A stretch of DNA of 26,109 bases, from NCBI GenBank assembly GCA_934725285.1, contig CAKVBK010000015.1:1-26109 (forward strand). Reading direction: 5' to 3'. The position numbers and the translations under genes are program-made. Origin of the DNA: an uncultured Bacteroidales bacterium (GTDB lineage Bacteria; Bacteroidota; Bacteroidia; Bacteroidales; UBA932). A model generated the notes under the pieces. It was not told the origin of the DNA and did not search any database. It saw only the letters and a program-made list of their open reading frames with translations. Positions 17,247 through 26,035 of the stretch are shown here, piece after piece (position 1 is the stretch's first letter; the number at the start of each line of letters is the position of its first letter).

Positions 17247-20200
17247 TTAAAATCCTAACTGAACACCTGCCGTGATTGTCCTTGTCATCGGGTAGAATCC
17301 GTTGGTAATCTCATTTCCTCCATCAGAGGCTTCCGGATCCCCAAGAGGGTAATCCGGACAGAAAGTGAAGAGATTGTTTCCTCTTACGAACACGCTCGCC
17401 GAAGACATTCTCACCTTCTTGACGATCCTCTCCGGAAGTTGATACGAGACATTGACATTCTTAAGCCTTGCGTACGACACATTATAGAGCGTCACATCCT
17501 TGATTGTACCATCCGTGATGTTGTTATGCTGCCTGTATGCCTCATTGTGCACAGCTGGATACCTTGCGTCAGGGTTGCTTGGGCTCCAGTAATCCAACTG
17601 ATATTCAAACACCTGCTTTGACAGCCGGTGCAATGGCCATGCGAAGTTGTCACAGGCGAATCTCGTTATGTCGGACACGCCCTGAATGAGCACGTCCACC
17701 GAGAACCTTTTGTAGGTGACACCTATCGCAAGGCCGAAATTATATAAAGGATAGCCTTGCGAATAGCCCAGTTTGAATTGATCGTTCTCATCAATGATGC
17801 CATCACCATTGAAATCCACATACTCCGTGTAGCCAAGTCCGAGAGGGTTGCCTCCATAAGACGGTGATGTCATCAAGGCGTCGGCATCCTTAATGAAACC
17901 AGTGGAATGATACCCCTTGATCTGTCCTATCCTGTACCCGGCATCCTTACGGTAGTCCGGAGAGAACATAGGCTCATCCTTGTTTGTGATTCTGTTGTCA
18001 CTGAAAGACATGGAAGGCTTGACAAGAAAGTGCCAATCTCTGTCTGGTGTGGAATACTGCCATTTCAACTCAATCTCATAACCTTTGGTCGAGGTTTTCC
18101 CAAGATTGACAGACTTGGATGTTATTCCGACATAAGTTGGAATCGAGCCTCTGTTCAAAAGGATTCCGTCACGATTCTCGTTGTAAAAATCCAGATTGAC
18201 TGTGAGCATGTCATTCTTAAGGAAACTGAACTCGAAGCCGATGTCCCTTTTGGTGGCAACCTCCCAGGTAGCGTTCAAATTGGCCGCCTTGCTCTCGACA
18301 ATCGGAGTGATTATCGTACCTTGTTGTCCCGGAAGCCCTGGAGTCCAGCAGTCACCACCACCATTCGCGAATTCTGAGACAAAAAGCCATCTTTCACTGG
18401 CAGCATCGCTTCCGACCTGCCCCCATGAGGCGCGGACCTTGGCCTTGTTGACATAACGCCTGAACCGCTTGAAGAATTTTTCATTGTGAAGATTGTACCC
18501 AGCGGCGAACGAAGGGAAGAAACCATATCTCTTGTCCGGAGAAAACTGTTCTGAGCCATTGTAGCCAAGGTTGGCCTCAAAAAGATACCTCCTGTCGAAT
18601 GAATATGTGACACGCGCCGCTATTCCCTGTTGGTAACTAGGGAAAGAGACGTTGTTCTGTATCTTCCTTCTCTGCGCCACAATCATGCCCGTGACATCAT
18701 GTCTGCCAAAAACACGGGCGTAGTTGACCGCACCTTCGTAATAGTAGTTCTTCATGTGCGAATCAATGTTGTCGGTCGTCACATTCGGCAGATTGACGGA
18801 CTCTTCCCTGGCGTTTCCGTCACGTCCGACACGGCTTATCCATGTCCCATCCTTAAGAAGTTTATAGGAAAGAGCGTTGTAGGACACGGTTCTTAGCCAG
18901 TGGCTTTTGGTGTTATACGACACCAACGCCTTGACACTCAACCCTTCTGTGATAAAACTCAGATCCTGTTTCAAGGTCACCGATAAATTGATGTTACTGA
19001 TCTTGTTGGATCTGCCGCCAGAAAAACTGTTGGCGACATAAGGATTCTCAGAGTTTGTGAGATCTGTAGTGCCAAGCCTGACGCCAGTCTCTTCCGGACG
19101 AACCGTGTCAGGATATTCATCAAGCACTGAAGCCGGATAGTAAGGAACACCATCCATCGGGCCCAAAGCGAAGATCGGTCTGTATTTTCTCTGCGGATTG
19201 GTCTCAAAGGGAGCGTTTCTCACACCGATGTAACCACCCGCGTCAACGGAAAGGGTTGTACTCTTGGTAAGTTTCATATCCACGTTGACACGGTAATTAT
19301 ACCTGTTATATTTATAAGCGGGATCGTAGTCCTCCTGCTTTTCTGTGTTGATGATGTCACTGTCATAGAGATAGCCCAAAGAGGCGAACACTCTGGCGAA
19401 CTCGGTTCCGCCTGACACATTGATGTTGTATTTCTGACGGTAACCGGTCTTGAGCATGAAGTCCTGCCAGTCGGTGTCGGTATACACATACGGCATGTCA
19501 TGGGTTCTGTAATGTTCGATGACCTCGTCTGAAATAAGAGAGCCCCAATTCCCGTCATTCTTCGCGGCAGTGTTGATGATCATCGCCGTCTCATAAGAAT
19601 TCATTGGCTTGACCATGTTGATTGCATTCTTGAAACCGGCCTCGGAAGTAACATTGACCTTGACACGGCCTTCCTTGCCTCTCTTGGTTGTGATCAGGAT
19701 CACACCGTTGGCGCCACGGACACCGAAGACAGCCGTCGCAGACGCATCCTTAAGGACCGACATCGTTTCTATTTCGGTAGGATCAATCTGGTTAAAATCC
19801 CTCTCGACCCCATCCACAAGCACAAGCGGAGCGGAACCTGACCATGACGATTTACCACGGATAAGGATCGTCTGTCCCTCATCTCCAGGCTGCCCGTTAT
19901 TCTGAATGACACTCACACCTGCCACCTGACCGGAAAGCGCGGTCGCGATGTTGGTCTGGTTTGTTCTCGAAAGGTCATCCCCGCCCACCTGTGAGATCGA
20001 AGCCACAGAACTCTCTTTTTTCTGGACACCATATCCGACAACCACAATCTCATCAAGCAATTGCGTGTCCACGGAAAGAACAGCGTTGATTGAATGTCGG
20101 CCATCAACTGGAATTTTCTGTGTGGAATAGCCTATGCAGGAAAACACAAGAACCTCCTTACCAGTAGGGACATCAAGCAGGTAAGTTCCGGCGGCATTGG

Positions 20201-20429
20201 TCACAGTTCCTGTCATCGTCTTGTCGATATAGACAGACACTCCTATCAACGGCTCTCCACTGGCATCCTTCACGACACCACTGACAGTCATCGCAGAGCC
20301 TGTCCGCTGAGCATCCGCGCTGAAGTGGACTGTGATCATCAGGCAGCACACCCAAACAAGCCGCATCACCGGCCAAATGGCACACTTTAACGAACAACAG
20401 GAAGACATCTTTCTGGAATCTATCTCCAT
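17247..20429 (-). CDS. SusC-like TonB-dependent transporter (SusC1)
   Basis: Outer-membrane glycan importer driven by TonB/ExbBD, 1060 residues. Residues about 47-122 are a carboxypeptidase-regulatory-like domain (VSGVVKDASGEPLIGVSVYI). A canonical TonB box and linker follow (LLDEIVVVGYG, 124-134), then the plug (about 139-250, with LVDGVERDFNQIDPTEIETMSVLKDASATAVFGVRGANGVILITTKRG spanning 203-251) and a beta-barrel ending in a C-terminal Phe (VQLGF). The signal peptide is unusual for its long Cys-rich front (CC at 11-12, C at 16, CC at 28-29). A start at Met8 (20408) or Met22 (20366) would give a more normal length, so the N-terminus is uncertain. It is the first gene of a five-gene operon controlled by the module at 20542-20604. 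Confidence 0.96.
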   Translation of the reverse strand: MEIDSRKMSSCCSLKCAIWPVMRLVWVCCLMITVHFSADAQRTGSAMTVSGVVKDASGEPLIGVSVYIDKTMTGTVTNAAGTYLLDVPTGKEVLVFSCIGYSTQKIPVDGRHSINAVLSVDTQLLDEIVVVGYGVQKKESSVASISQVGGDDLSRTNQTNIATALSGQVAGVSVIQNNGQPGDEGQTILIRGKSSWSGSAPLVLVDGVERDFNQIDPTEIETMSVLKDASATAVFGVRGANGVILITTKRGKEGRVKVNVTSEAGFKNAINMVKPMNSYETAMIINTAAKNDGNWGSLISDEVIEHYRTHDMPYVYTDTDWQDFMLKTGYRQKYNINVSGGTEFARVFASLGYLYDSDIINTEKQEDYDPAYKYNRYNYRVNVDMKLTKSTTLSVDAGGYIGVRNAPFETNPQRKYRPIFALGPMDGVPYYPASVLDEYPDTVRPEETGVRLGTTDLTNSENPYVANSFSGGRSNKISNINLSVTLKQDLSFITEGLSVKALVSYNTKSHWLRTVSYNALSYKLLKDGTWISRVGRDGNAREESVNLPNVTTDNIDSHMKNYYYEGAVNYARVFGRHDVTGMIVAQRRKIQNNVSFPSYQQGIAARVTYSFDRRYLFEANLGYNGSEQFSPDKRYGFFPSFAAGYNLHNEKFFKRFRRYVNKAKVRASWGQVGSDAASERWLFVSEFANGGGDCWTPGLPGQQGTIITPIVESKAANLNATWEVATKRDIGFEFSFLKNDMLTVNLDFYNENRDGILLNRGSIPTYVGITSKSVNLGKTSTKGYEIELKWQYSTPDRDWHFLVKPSMSFSDNRITNKDEPMFSPDYRKDAGYRIGQIKGYHSTGFIKDADALMTSPSYGGNPLGLGYTEYVDFNGDGIIDENDQFKLGYSQGYPLYNFGLAIGVTYKRFSVDVLIQGVSDITRFACDNFAWPLHRLSKQVFEYQLDYWSPSNPDARYPAVHNEAYRQHNNITDGTIKDVTLYNVSYARLKNVNVSYQLPERIVKKVRMSSASVFVRGNNLFTFCPDYPLGDPEASDGGNEITNGFYPMTRTITAGVQLGF

Positions 20430-20541
20430 GAGTAATTAGATTTAGTTATTAATTAAGTAAATATCTGTGGGTTACATTAACTGACGCGAACCTTGCCGCA
20501 TCATCTGTGACTTAGTGTTATCCTATGCAAAAAACTGGAAG

Positions 20542-20604
20542 CAAAGTTAGTGATTAGCCACATTCAGGAGGTTTAATTATCAGTCAAAAGTCATCTGAAA
20601 ATCA
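20542..20604 (-). promoter_or_regulatory. Operator-promoter of the susC1 operon (copy B of the shared regulatory module)
   Basis: On the minus strand: TGATTTTCA (20604-20596), 9 bases, TGACTGA (20586-20580), 3 bases, TTAAACC (20576-20570), 20 bases, TAACTTTG (20549-20542), the -7 element. All offsets equal those of copy A at 6458-6520; counted by eye, 36 of 63 positions agree, concentrated in these blocks, while the 20-base spacer matches at only about 7. There is no TTTG -33 element at the usual distance. Possible tandem half-sites TGAWWWTYA lie at 20596-20604 and 20574-20582, again 22 bp apart. Confidence 0.77.
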
Positions 20605-20695
20605 TTCTATAGCAATTGAGGCCAATTCTGAGCTCCTTCATCCACATGACGCCATCCTCGTTTTTTAGGTCAAAATACAATCAAATTTCTTTCAA

Positions 20696-20730
20696 GTTGT
20701 TCATATTAAACAAACGAACATTTATTTTTG
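20696..20730 (+). promoter_or_regulatory. Probable promoter of the GtaA-like/sulfatase 5/GH43 operon
   Basis: TATTTTTG (20723-20730) fits the TAnnTTTG -7 consensus and lies 40 bases before the ATG at 20771. GTTG at 20696-20699 can serve as a -33 element with a 23-base gap, slightly longer than normal. The TTAAACC-N20 module of the susC1 promoter is not found here; a TTAAACA at 20706-20712 is only 10 bases from the -7. Confidence 0.6.
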
Positions 20731-20770
20731 TTGTCACTACATAATCGGTAACTCTTAAATAAACAGTTAT

Positions 20771-23248
20771 ATGAACACAAAAATTCTGATCTGCGGCCTC
20801 GGTGTCGCCCTTGTCTCTGCGATCAGCCCCGCCTTAGGGAAGCAGTCCAACAACAGGATCACACCTCCGGCATATCCGCTGGTGACCATCGACCCCTACA
20901 CGAGCATCTGGTCAAACACAGACAACCTCTACGGAAGCGCCACAATTCACTGGACAGGGAAGGAATTCCCTCTTGTCGGTGTGGCAAAGGTGGATGACAT
21001 AAGTTATCGTTTCATGGGAATCGAGGATGTGGATCTTACCCCGGTTGTCACCACTGCCGATAATGGCAAATGGGATTGTACCTACACCATGGAAAAGCCG
21101 GCCGATGATTGGATGGCCCCGACTTTCGATGACTCGTCATGGGAAAAAGGACAAGGCTGTTTCGGAACAAAAAACGAAAAGACAGCCGGAACTTTTTGGA
21201 AAGGAGGAAATGTCTGGGTGAGAAGGACGATCGAGACTCCGGCTATAGACAAGGAGGAGACACTATACCTTTTATATAGTAATGATGACATCGCCACATT
21301 CTACATCAATGGAGTCAAGGTGTTCTCCACCAACGAGGTACACCACAACGCCAACGTAGCTTTGGATGCGGTAGCCACAAAGGCTCTCAAAGCAGGCAGG
21401 AATGTGATTTCCGCCACCTGTGAAGACAAAGGCGGATTGGCCGTCCTGGACTTTGGACTCGCCGTCAAAAAAGAAGGCGAGAAGTTTGTCTTGCTCAACA
21501 CGGCCAGGCAAATCTCAGCTGATGTTCAAGCCACGCAGACCCATTACAACTTCGTATGCGGTCCTATAGACCTACAGGTGACATTTACCGCTCCTCTTCT
21601 GCTGAATGAACTCGAGCTTCTAAGCCGTCCTGTCAACTACATCTCCTACAAAGCATCTTCCAATGACGGCAAGAAGCATGACGTGTCAATCTATTTCGAG
21701 GCATCACCACGCATAGCCCTTGATTTCCCGTTCCAAGACAGCATGAGCGAGATTGTCAATGACGGAAACATGGTATATGTAAAATCAGGAAGCGTCAGTC
21801 AAGGGATACTCCAAAAAAAAGGTGATGACAGGCGTATCGACTGGGGTTATTTCTATATGGCCGGGGACAACGGTTCCACAGTAGCCGGTGTCGGCAAAGC
21901 ATCAGCCCTCAGAAGTTGTTTCGTCCAAGGTGGCAATGTCAATTCCATCGGATCAAAAGGTGGGAACGCTTCCGGACGCATGGCTCTTGTCCAGAACCTC
22001 GGGGAAATCAAGAAAGCGGACGGAAACGTTCTCATCGGCTACGATGACATCTATTCAATACAATACTTCGGGAAGAATCTACGTCCCTACTGGAACAAGA
22101 ACGGTCGCAAGGACATATTCGATGCATTCAACTCCGCCGCCAAGGAATATTCCTCACTGATAAGGAAGTGCGACAACTTCGACAGAAAATTAATGCTTGA
22201 TGCGGAGAAAGCCGGGGGAAGGGAATATGCCGAACTCTGCGCGCTCGCCTACCGCCAGGCAATTCATGCCCACAAACTGGTCGAGGCACCGAACGGGGAT
22301 ATTCTTTGGCTCTCTAAAGAGAACAATAGCAACGGCTCCATCGGCACAGTCGATGTGACATATCCTTCCGCCCCACTGTTCCTTCTTTACAACCCTAAAC
22401 TTGCGGAAGGTTTAATGAACCACATATTCTATTATTCAGAAAGCGGCAGATGGACAAAGCCTTTCCCTGCACATGACATAGGCACTTATCCTATAGCAAA
22501 CGGCCAGACCTACGGTGGGGACATGCCTGTCGAGGAGGCTGGGAACATGCTCATACTCACAGCGGCAGTGTGCCATTATGAGAAAGACGCATCCTACGCC
22601 GCAAAGCACTGGGGCATGCTCACCACATGGACTGAATACCTTGAAAAATTTGGATTAGATCCTGAAAATCAACTCTGTACAGATGATTTCGCTGGTCATT
22701 TCGCCCATAATGCCAATCTCTCCATCAAGGCTATCCTCGGCATCGCATCCTACGGATATCTGGCAAGAAAGCTTGGGAAGAATGATATTGCAGAGAATTA
22801 CACCCTAAAAGCAAGAAGTCTGGCCAAGGAATGGATGAGAATGGCTGATGACGGAGACCATTACCGCCTCACATTCGACAAGCCTGGGACATGGAGCCAG
22901 AAGTACAATCTCGTGTGGGATAAGCTTCTCGGACTTGACATATTCCCGAAAGACGTCGCCCGAAAAGAACTTGCCTACTATCCTAAGGTGCAGAACACAT
23001 GGGGACTCCCTCTCGATTCAAGAAAAACCTACACCAAGACAGACTGGATCATCTGGACAGCCACATTGGCTGACAACATGGATGAATTCCAATCTTTTGT
23101 CACCCCTGTCTGGAAATTCATGGACGAAACCGAAGACAGAGTGCCCATGTCAGATTGGGTGTTCACGGACAGACCCGTCCACAAAGGGTTCAAGGCACGT
23201 TCCGTTGTCGGAGGATATTTCATCAAGATGCTTGAGAATCTGAAATAA
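20771..23248 (+). CDS. Secreted GtaA-like (DUF4964/DUF5127/DUF4965/DUF1793) six-hairpin enzyme, putative glycoside hydrolase
   Basis: An 825-residue exported protein with a signal peptide (about 1-23, ending PALGKQ). The N-terminus (PPAYPLVTIDPYTSIWSNTD, near 32-51) is DUF4964-like. About 100-235 is an inserted galactose-binding-like beta-sandwich (DDSSWEKGQGCFG, VWVRRTIETP, FYINGVKVF) like the sugar-binding domain of GH2 enzymes. About 245-450 is DUF5127-like (THYNFVCGPIDLQVTFTAPL). About 475-820 is an alpha/alpha-barrel region with DVTYPSAPLFLLYNP, PFPAHDIGTYPIANGQ, CTDDFAGHFAHNANLSIKAI and GTWSQKYNLVWDKLLGL, as in the GtaA family. Databases often call this family glutaminase after fungal GtaA. 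In a PUL, with a GH2-like binding domain, a glycoside hydrolase role is more likely, but this is inference. It is first in the operon; sulfatase 5 follows after 8 bases. Confidence 0.82.
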   Translation: MNTKILICGLGVALVSAISPALGKQSNNRITPPAYPLVTIDPYTSIWSNTDNLYGSATIHWTGKEFPLVGVAKVDDISYRFMGIEDVDLTPVVTTADNGKWDCTYTMEKPADDWMAPTFDDSSWEKGQGCFGTKNEKTAGTFWKGGNVWVRRTIETPAIDKEETLYLLYSNDDIATFYINGVKVFSTNEVHHNANVALDAVATKALKAGRNVISATCEDKGGLAVLDFGLAVKKEGEKFVLLNTARQISADVQATQTHYNFVCGPIDLQVTFTAPLLLNELELLSRPVNYISYKASSNDGKKHDVSIYFEASPRIALDFPFQDSMSEIVNDGNMVYVKSGSVSQGILQKKGDDRRIDWGYFYMAGDNGSTVAGVGKASALRSCFVQGGNVNSIGSKGGNASGRMALVQNLGEIKKADGNVLIGYDDIYSIQYFGKNLRPYWNKNGRKDIFDAFNSAAKEYSSLIRKCDNFDRKLMLDAEKAGGREYAELCALAYRQAIHAHKLVEAPNGDILWLSKENNSNGSIGTVDVTYPSAPLFLLYNPKLAEGLMNHIFYYSESGRWTKPFPAHDIGTYPIANGQTYGGDMPVEEAGNMLILTAAVCHYEKDASYAAKHWGMLTTWTEYLEKFGLDPENQLCTDDFAGHFAHNANLSIKAILGIASYGYLARKLGKNDIAENYTLKARSLAKEWMRMADDGDHYRLTFDKPGTWSQKYNLVWDKLLGLDIFPKDVARKELAYYPKVQNTWGLPLDSRKTYTKTDWIIWTATLADNMDEFQSFVTPVWKFMDETEDRVPMSDWVFTDRPVHKGFKARSVVGGYFIKMLENLK

Positions 23249-23256
23249 AGTCTGCC

Positions 23257-24948
23257 ATGGATAAGAATATGAAAAAGATGATTGTTCCGCTGTCACTTCT
23301 TGCTGTTTCACTGCCGCAAGAAGCCGGAGCCGCAGGAAGGCAAGACAAACGTCCGAACATAATCGTCATCCTTGCCGATGACTTAGGATACTCTGACCCA
23401 GGATGCTACGGAGGGGAGATCCAAACACCCAATCTGGATCAACTCGCACGGAACGGAATACGTTTCAATCATTTCTACAACGCATCCAGAAGTTGTCCGA
23501 CCAGAGCGTCACTTTTGACCGGACTATACCAGCATCAGGCTGGCATCGGAAGGATGACCTTTGACAACGGGCTGCCGGGGTACAGAGGCACCCTTTCCAG
23601 AAATGCCGTAACCATCGCCGAAGTGCTTAGGGACGCGGGTTACAGAACAAGCATGGTCGGCAAATGGCATGTCGCGGAAACGCCGCTGCGCAAAGACCAA
23701 AGGGACTGGCTCAACCATCAAGTGTTCCACGAGACCTTTTCCGACTTGAGCGACTATCCTGTCAACCGAGGCTTCCAGACCCACTACGGCCTGATCTATG
23801 GCGTGGCAGACTACTTCGACCCTTTCAGTCTGGTGGAAGGCGAAGTTCCGGTTGAAAGCGTCCCTGATGGATATTACCTCACCCAAGCTCTTTCAGACCG
23901 CGCTGAAAAAGAGATCCGGGAATATGCCAACGATGACAAACCTTTCTTCATGTATCTGGCCTACACATCACCGCATTGGCCTCTGATGGCACTCCCGGAA
24001 GACATTGAGAAATACAAGGACACTTACAAAGTTGGCTGGGAAACGATCAGAAACGCCCGTTACGAAAGGCAAAAGGAATTAGGAATCTTCGGGGATGCTA
24101 AGGATTTCCTTTCCGACAGGCCGTTCCATGACAGATGGGAAGACAACAAGGACGCAGAATGGGACGCCCGCGCCATGGCGGTGCATGCGGCAATGGTAGA
24201 CAGGATGGATCAAGGGATTGGCCAGGTGATCAGAGCCCTTCGAGAAACCAATCAGTTGAACAACACTCTCATCCTGTTCCTTTCTGACAACGGATGCAGC
24301 CCTGAAGTCTGCGAGAACATGGAGCCGGGAGAGAATGACAGACCAGACATGACAAGAGACGGGCGTGTTATGGTATATCCAAAAAACAAGGAGGTTATGC
24401 CGGGGCCTGAGACAACGTATGCGTCCCTTGGCGCAAGATGGGCGAATGTAACCAACACTCCGTTCAGGTTTTGGAAAGCGAAATCCTATGAAGGTGGCAT
24501 CTGTACCCCGATGATCGCTCATTGGCCTAAAGGGATTAAAAAGAATGTGGGAGGATTCACTTCTGAATATGGGCACGTGATGGACATCATGGCAACATGC
24601 CTGGACCTCGCTGACGCTGAATATCCTTCTGTCTATAAAGGGCATGACATCATCCCGATGGAAGGATCAAGTCTGGTTCCGATATTCAAGAAAGGGCACA
24701 GAAACGGACATGAATATTATGGTTTCGAACACTTCAATGAAAGAGCCTTCATTTCCAATGACGGATGGAAGATTATAAAACCAGGCAAGAAAGCCGATTG
24801 GGAACTTTATAATCTGAACGCAGACCGCAGCGAGAAGCATAACATGGCAGCGGAACATCCTGACCGAGTCGCGACAATGGTGAAAGAGTATGAAGCGTGG
24901 GCAAAACGCTGCATGGTCGAACCTTATCCGGGACAGAATAAGAAATAA
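23257..24948 (+). CDS. Secreted S1-family sulfatase, serine-type (sulfatase 5)
   Basis: A predicted glycan sulfatase of 563 residues. A signal peptide (ending near AGAAG) precedes KRPNIIVILADD (metal DD, 41-42), the formylglycine motif S79-C-P81-T-R83 followed by LLTG, GKWH (135-138), SPHWPLMA and LSDNG. It has Thr where Ser or Ala is usual after the motif Pro. It aligns closely with sulfatase 2 across the whole catalytic region (shared GCYGGEI, TVTIAE-like helix, EDIEKY, ARxERQ and LYxHQAG blocks), so the two belong to one S1 subfamily, but this copy lacks the C-terminal binding-like module. ATG 23257 is used; in-frame ATGs at 23269 and 23278 are possible. The gene lies 8 bases after the GtaA-like gene. 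Confidence 0.93.
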   Translation: MDKNMKKMIVPLSLLAVSLPQEAGAAGRQDKRPNIIVILADDLGYSDPGCYGGEIQTPNLDQLARNGIRFNHFYNASRSCPTRASLLTGLYQHQAGIGRMTFDNGLPGYRGTLSRNAVTIAEVLRDAGYRTSMVGKWHVAETPLRKDQRDWLNHQVFHETFSDLSDYPVNRGFQTHYGLIYGVADYFDPFSLVEGEVPVESVPDGYYLTQALSDRAEKEIREYANDDKPFFMYLAYTSPHWPLMALPEDIEKYKDTYKVGWETIRNARYERQKELGIFGDAKDFLSDRPFHDRWEDNKDAEWDARAMAVHAAMVDRMDQGIGQVIRALRETNQLNNTLILFLSDNGCSPEVCENMEPGENDRPDMTRDGRVMVYPKNKEVMPGPETTYASLGARWANVTNTPFRFWKAKSYEGGICTPMIAHWPKGIKKNVGGFTSEYGHVMDIMATCLDLADAEYPSVYKGHDIIPMEGSSLVPIFKKGHRNGHEYYGFEHFNERAFISNDGWKIIKPGKKADWELYNLNADRSEKHNMAAEHPDRVATMVKEYEAWAKRCMVEPYPGQNKK

Positions 24949-24967
24949 TCGTGTCCTCCCCAAAAAA

Positions 24968-24987
24968 CATGTATATTTACATACATG
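24968..24987 (+). promoter_or_regulatory. Small intergenic inverted repeat before the GH43 gene
   Basis: CATGTAT (24968-24974) and ATACATG (24981-24987) form a perfect 7-bp inverted repeat around a 6-base loop in the 53-base gap between sulfatase 5 and the GH43-like gene. There is no T-tract after it, so it does not look like a terminator. It may be an mRNA processing or stability hairpin, or chance in AT-rich DNA. Confidence 0.3.
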
Positions 24988-25001
24988 AACATCCCGCATA
25001 T

Positions 25002-26027
25002 ATGAAAAAAACACTTTTGTTGTTGTCGTTTGTTTCTGTACTGGTCGCAAGTTGCGGCCAGTACAAGCATTTCACCAATCCAGTGATTAACAAGAACTGG
25101 CCGGATCCGACGGCCATCTATAATCCCGATGACGGTCATTACTACTCCATCGCCACAGGAGTAAACAGAACATTTATGCGAAGTGCCAACCTATGCGAAT
25201 GGGAGAACACCGACATACACCCTTTCGATAAAGAGACGGTAAAAAAAATGAAGGAGCTTGGACCGGATGTATGGGCTCCCCAGTTTGCCGAGATTAACGG
25301 TAAATATCTCATATACATTACATTGAGAAGCAGTGCCAAGAATTCCAGAATAGCGGTCCTGTCCTCCGCCACAGTCACCGGACCTTACAAATTCGAAAAC
25401 GTCATCACCGACTCCAGAATCACCGGCATAAAAGACACGATTGATCCGTTCGCATTCGTGGATGACCAGACCGGCAAGGTGTGGCTGGTGTTCGGCAGCA
25501 TAGGCGGAATACATCAAGTGGAACTCACCAAGGACGGATTGTCGCTAGCCGAAGGCGCCACCTACAAACACATCGCCGGACAAGACATCGACAAGGACAA
25601 CTCACGCCTTACCGTTTTTGAAGGCAGCTACGTCTATAAAAGAGACGGATGGTGGTATCTTTTCGCAAGCGCAGGGCACTATAACGACTATTCCTACGCC
25701 ATTGTAGTCGGAAGGAGCAGAAACGCCGACGGCCCATTTCTCACGAAAGACGGAAAAGACATGGCCGACGGCTATGGAACAGTGATATTGACTTCCAGTC
25801 CTTACGACAGATTCTACGGTCCCGGGCACGACGGAGAGATATTCACGGACAAGAACGGCGACACGTTCATCATCTATCACGTGCATATTGGAAACTATCC
25901 TTCCGAGCGCACACTTAAAAGCCACAATGTGAGATTCACCAACCTCCAGAGAATCTATTGGGACAAAAACGGATGGCCATATTTCAAGCGTGATGAGATC
26001 GCCGGAGGAAAGATAAGAATCAAATAA
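25002..26027 (+). CDS. GH43-like lipoprotein glycosidase
   Basis: A five-bladed-propeller glycosidase of 341 residues, probably cleaving alpha-L-arabinofuranosyl or related furanosyl/xylosyl links. The lipobox is LVASC (Cys at about 17) followed by GQYK. The three GH43 acidic residues are visible: the base Asp in KNWPDPTA, the pKa-modulating Asp in KDTIDPFAF, and the acid Glu in TVFEGSYVYKRDGWWYLF. GPGHDGE carries the conserved propeller His. It is a single catalytic domain with no C-terminal beta-sandwich, like arabinanase/arabinosidase-type members. The start at 25002 is chosen for its lipoprotein signal; the frame extends to a GTG at 24951 that would bury the signal behind 17 polar residues. 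It is third in its operon. The exact substrate cannot be told from the motifs. Confidence 0.9.
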   Translation: MKKTLLLLSFVSVLVASCGQYKHFTNPVINKNWPDPTAIYNPDDGHYYSIATGVNRTFMRSANLCEWENTDIHPFDKETVKKMKELGPDVWAPQFAEINGKYLIYITLRSSAKNSRIAVLSSATVTGPYKFENVITDSRITGIKDTIDPFAFVDDQTGKVWLVFGSIGGIHQVELTKDGLSLAEGATYKHIAGQDIDKDNSRLTVFEGSYVYKRDGWWYLFASAGHYNDYSYAIVVGRSRNADGPFLTKDGKDMADGYGTVILTSSPYDRFYGPGHDGEIFTDKNGDTFIIYHVHIGNYPSERTLKSHNVRFTNLQRIYWDKNGWPYFKRDEIAGGKIRIK

Positions 26028-26035
26028 TCAGGAAC

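Larger units (their letters stand above)
20430..20770. other. Divergent control region between the uptake operon and the enzyme operon
   Basis: A 341-base stretch without a gene. The left part (20430-20541) is the susC1 leader, about 110 bases, AT-rich near the start codon. 20542-20604 holds the susC1 operator-promoter and 20696-20730 the promoter of the plus-strand enzyme operon. In 20605-20695 I see no recognisable motif. Confidence 0.8.

Noticed and set aside
20706..20730. TTAAACA-N10-TATTTTTG as a third copy of the shared operator
   Set aside because: The spacing is 10, not 20, the last base differs, and the upstream TGANTGA and TGATWTTCA blocks are missing.
24951..25001. GTG start for the GH43-like gene
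   Set aside because: It would place 17 residues ahead of a clear lipoprotein signal peptide; ATG 25002 fits better.
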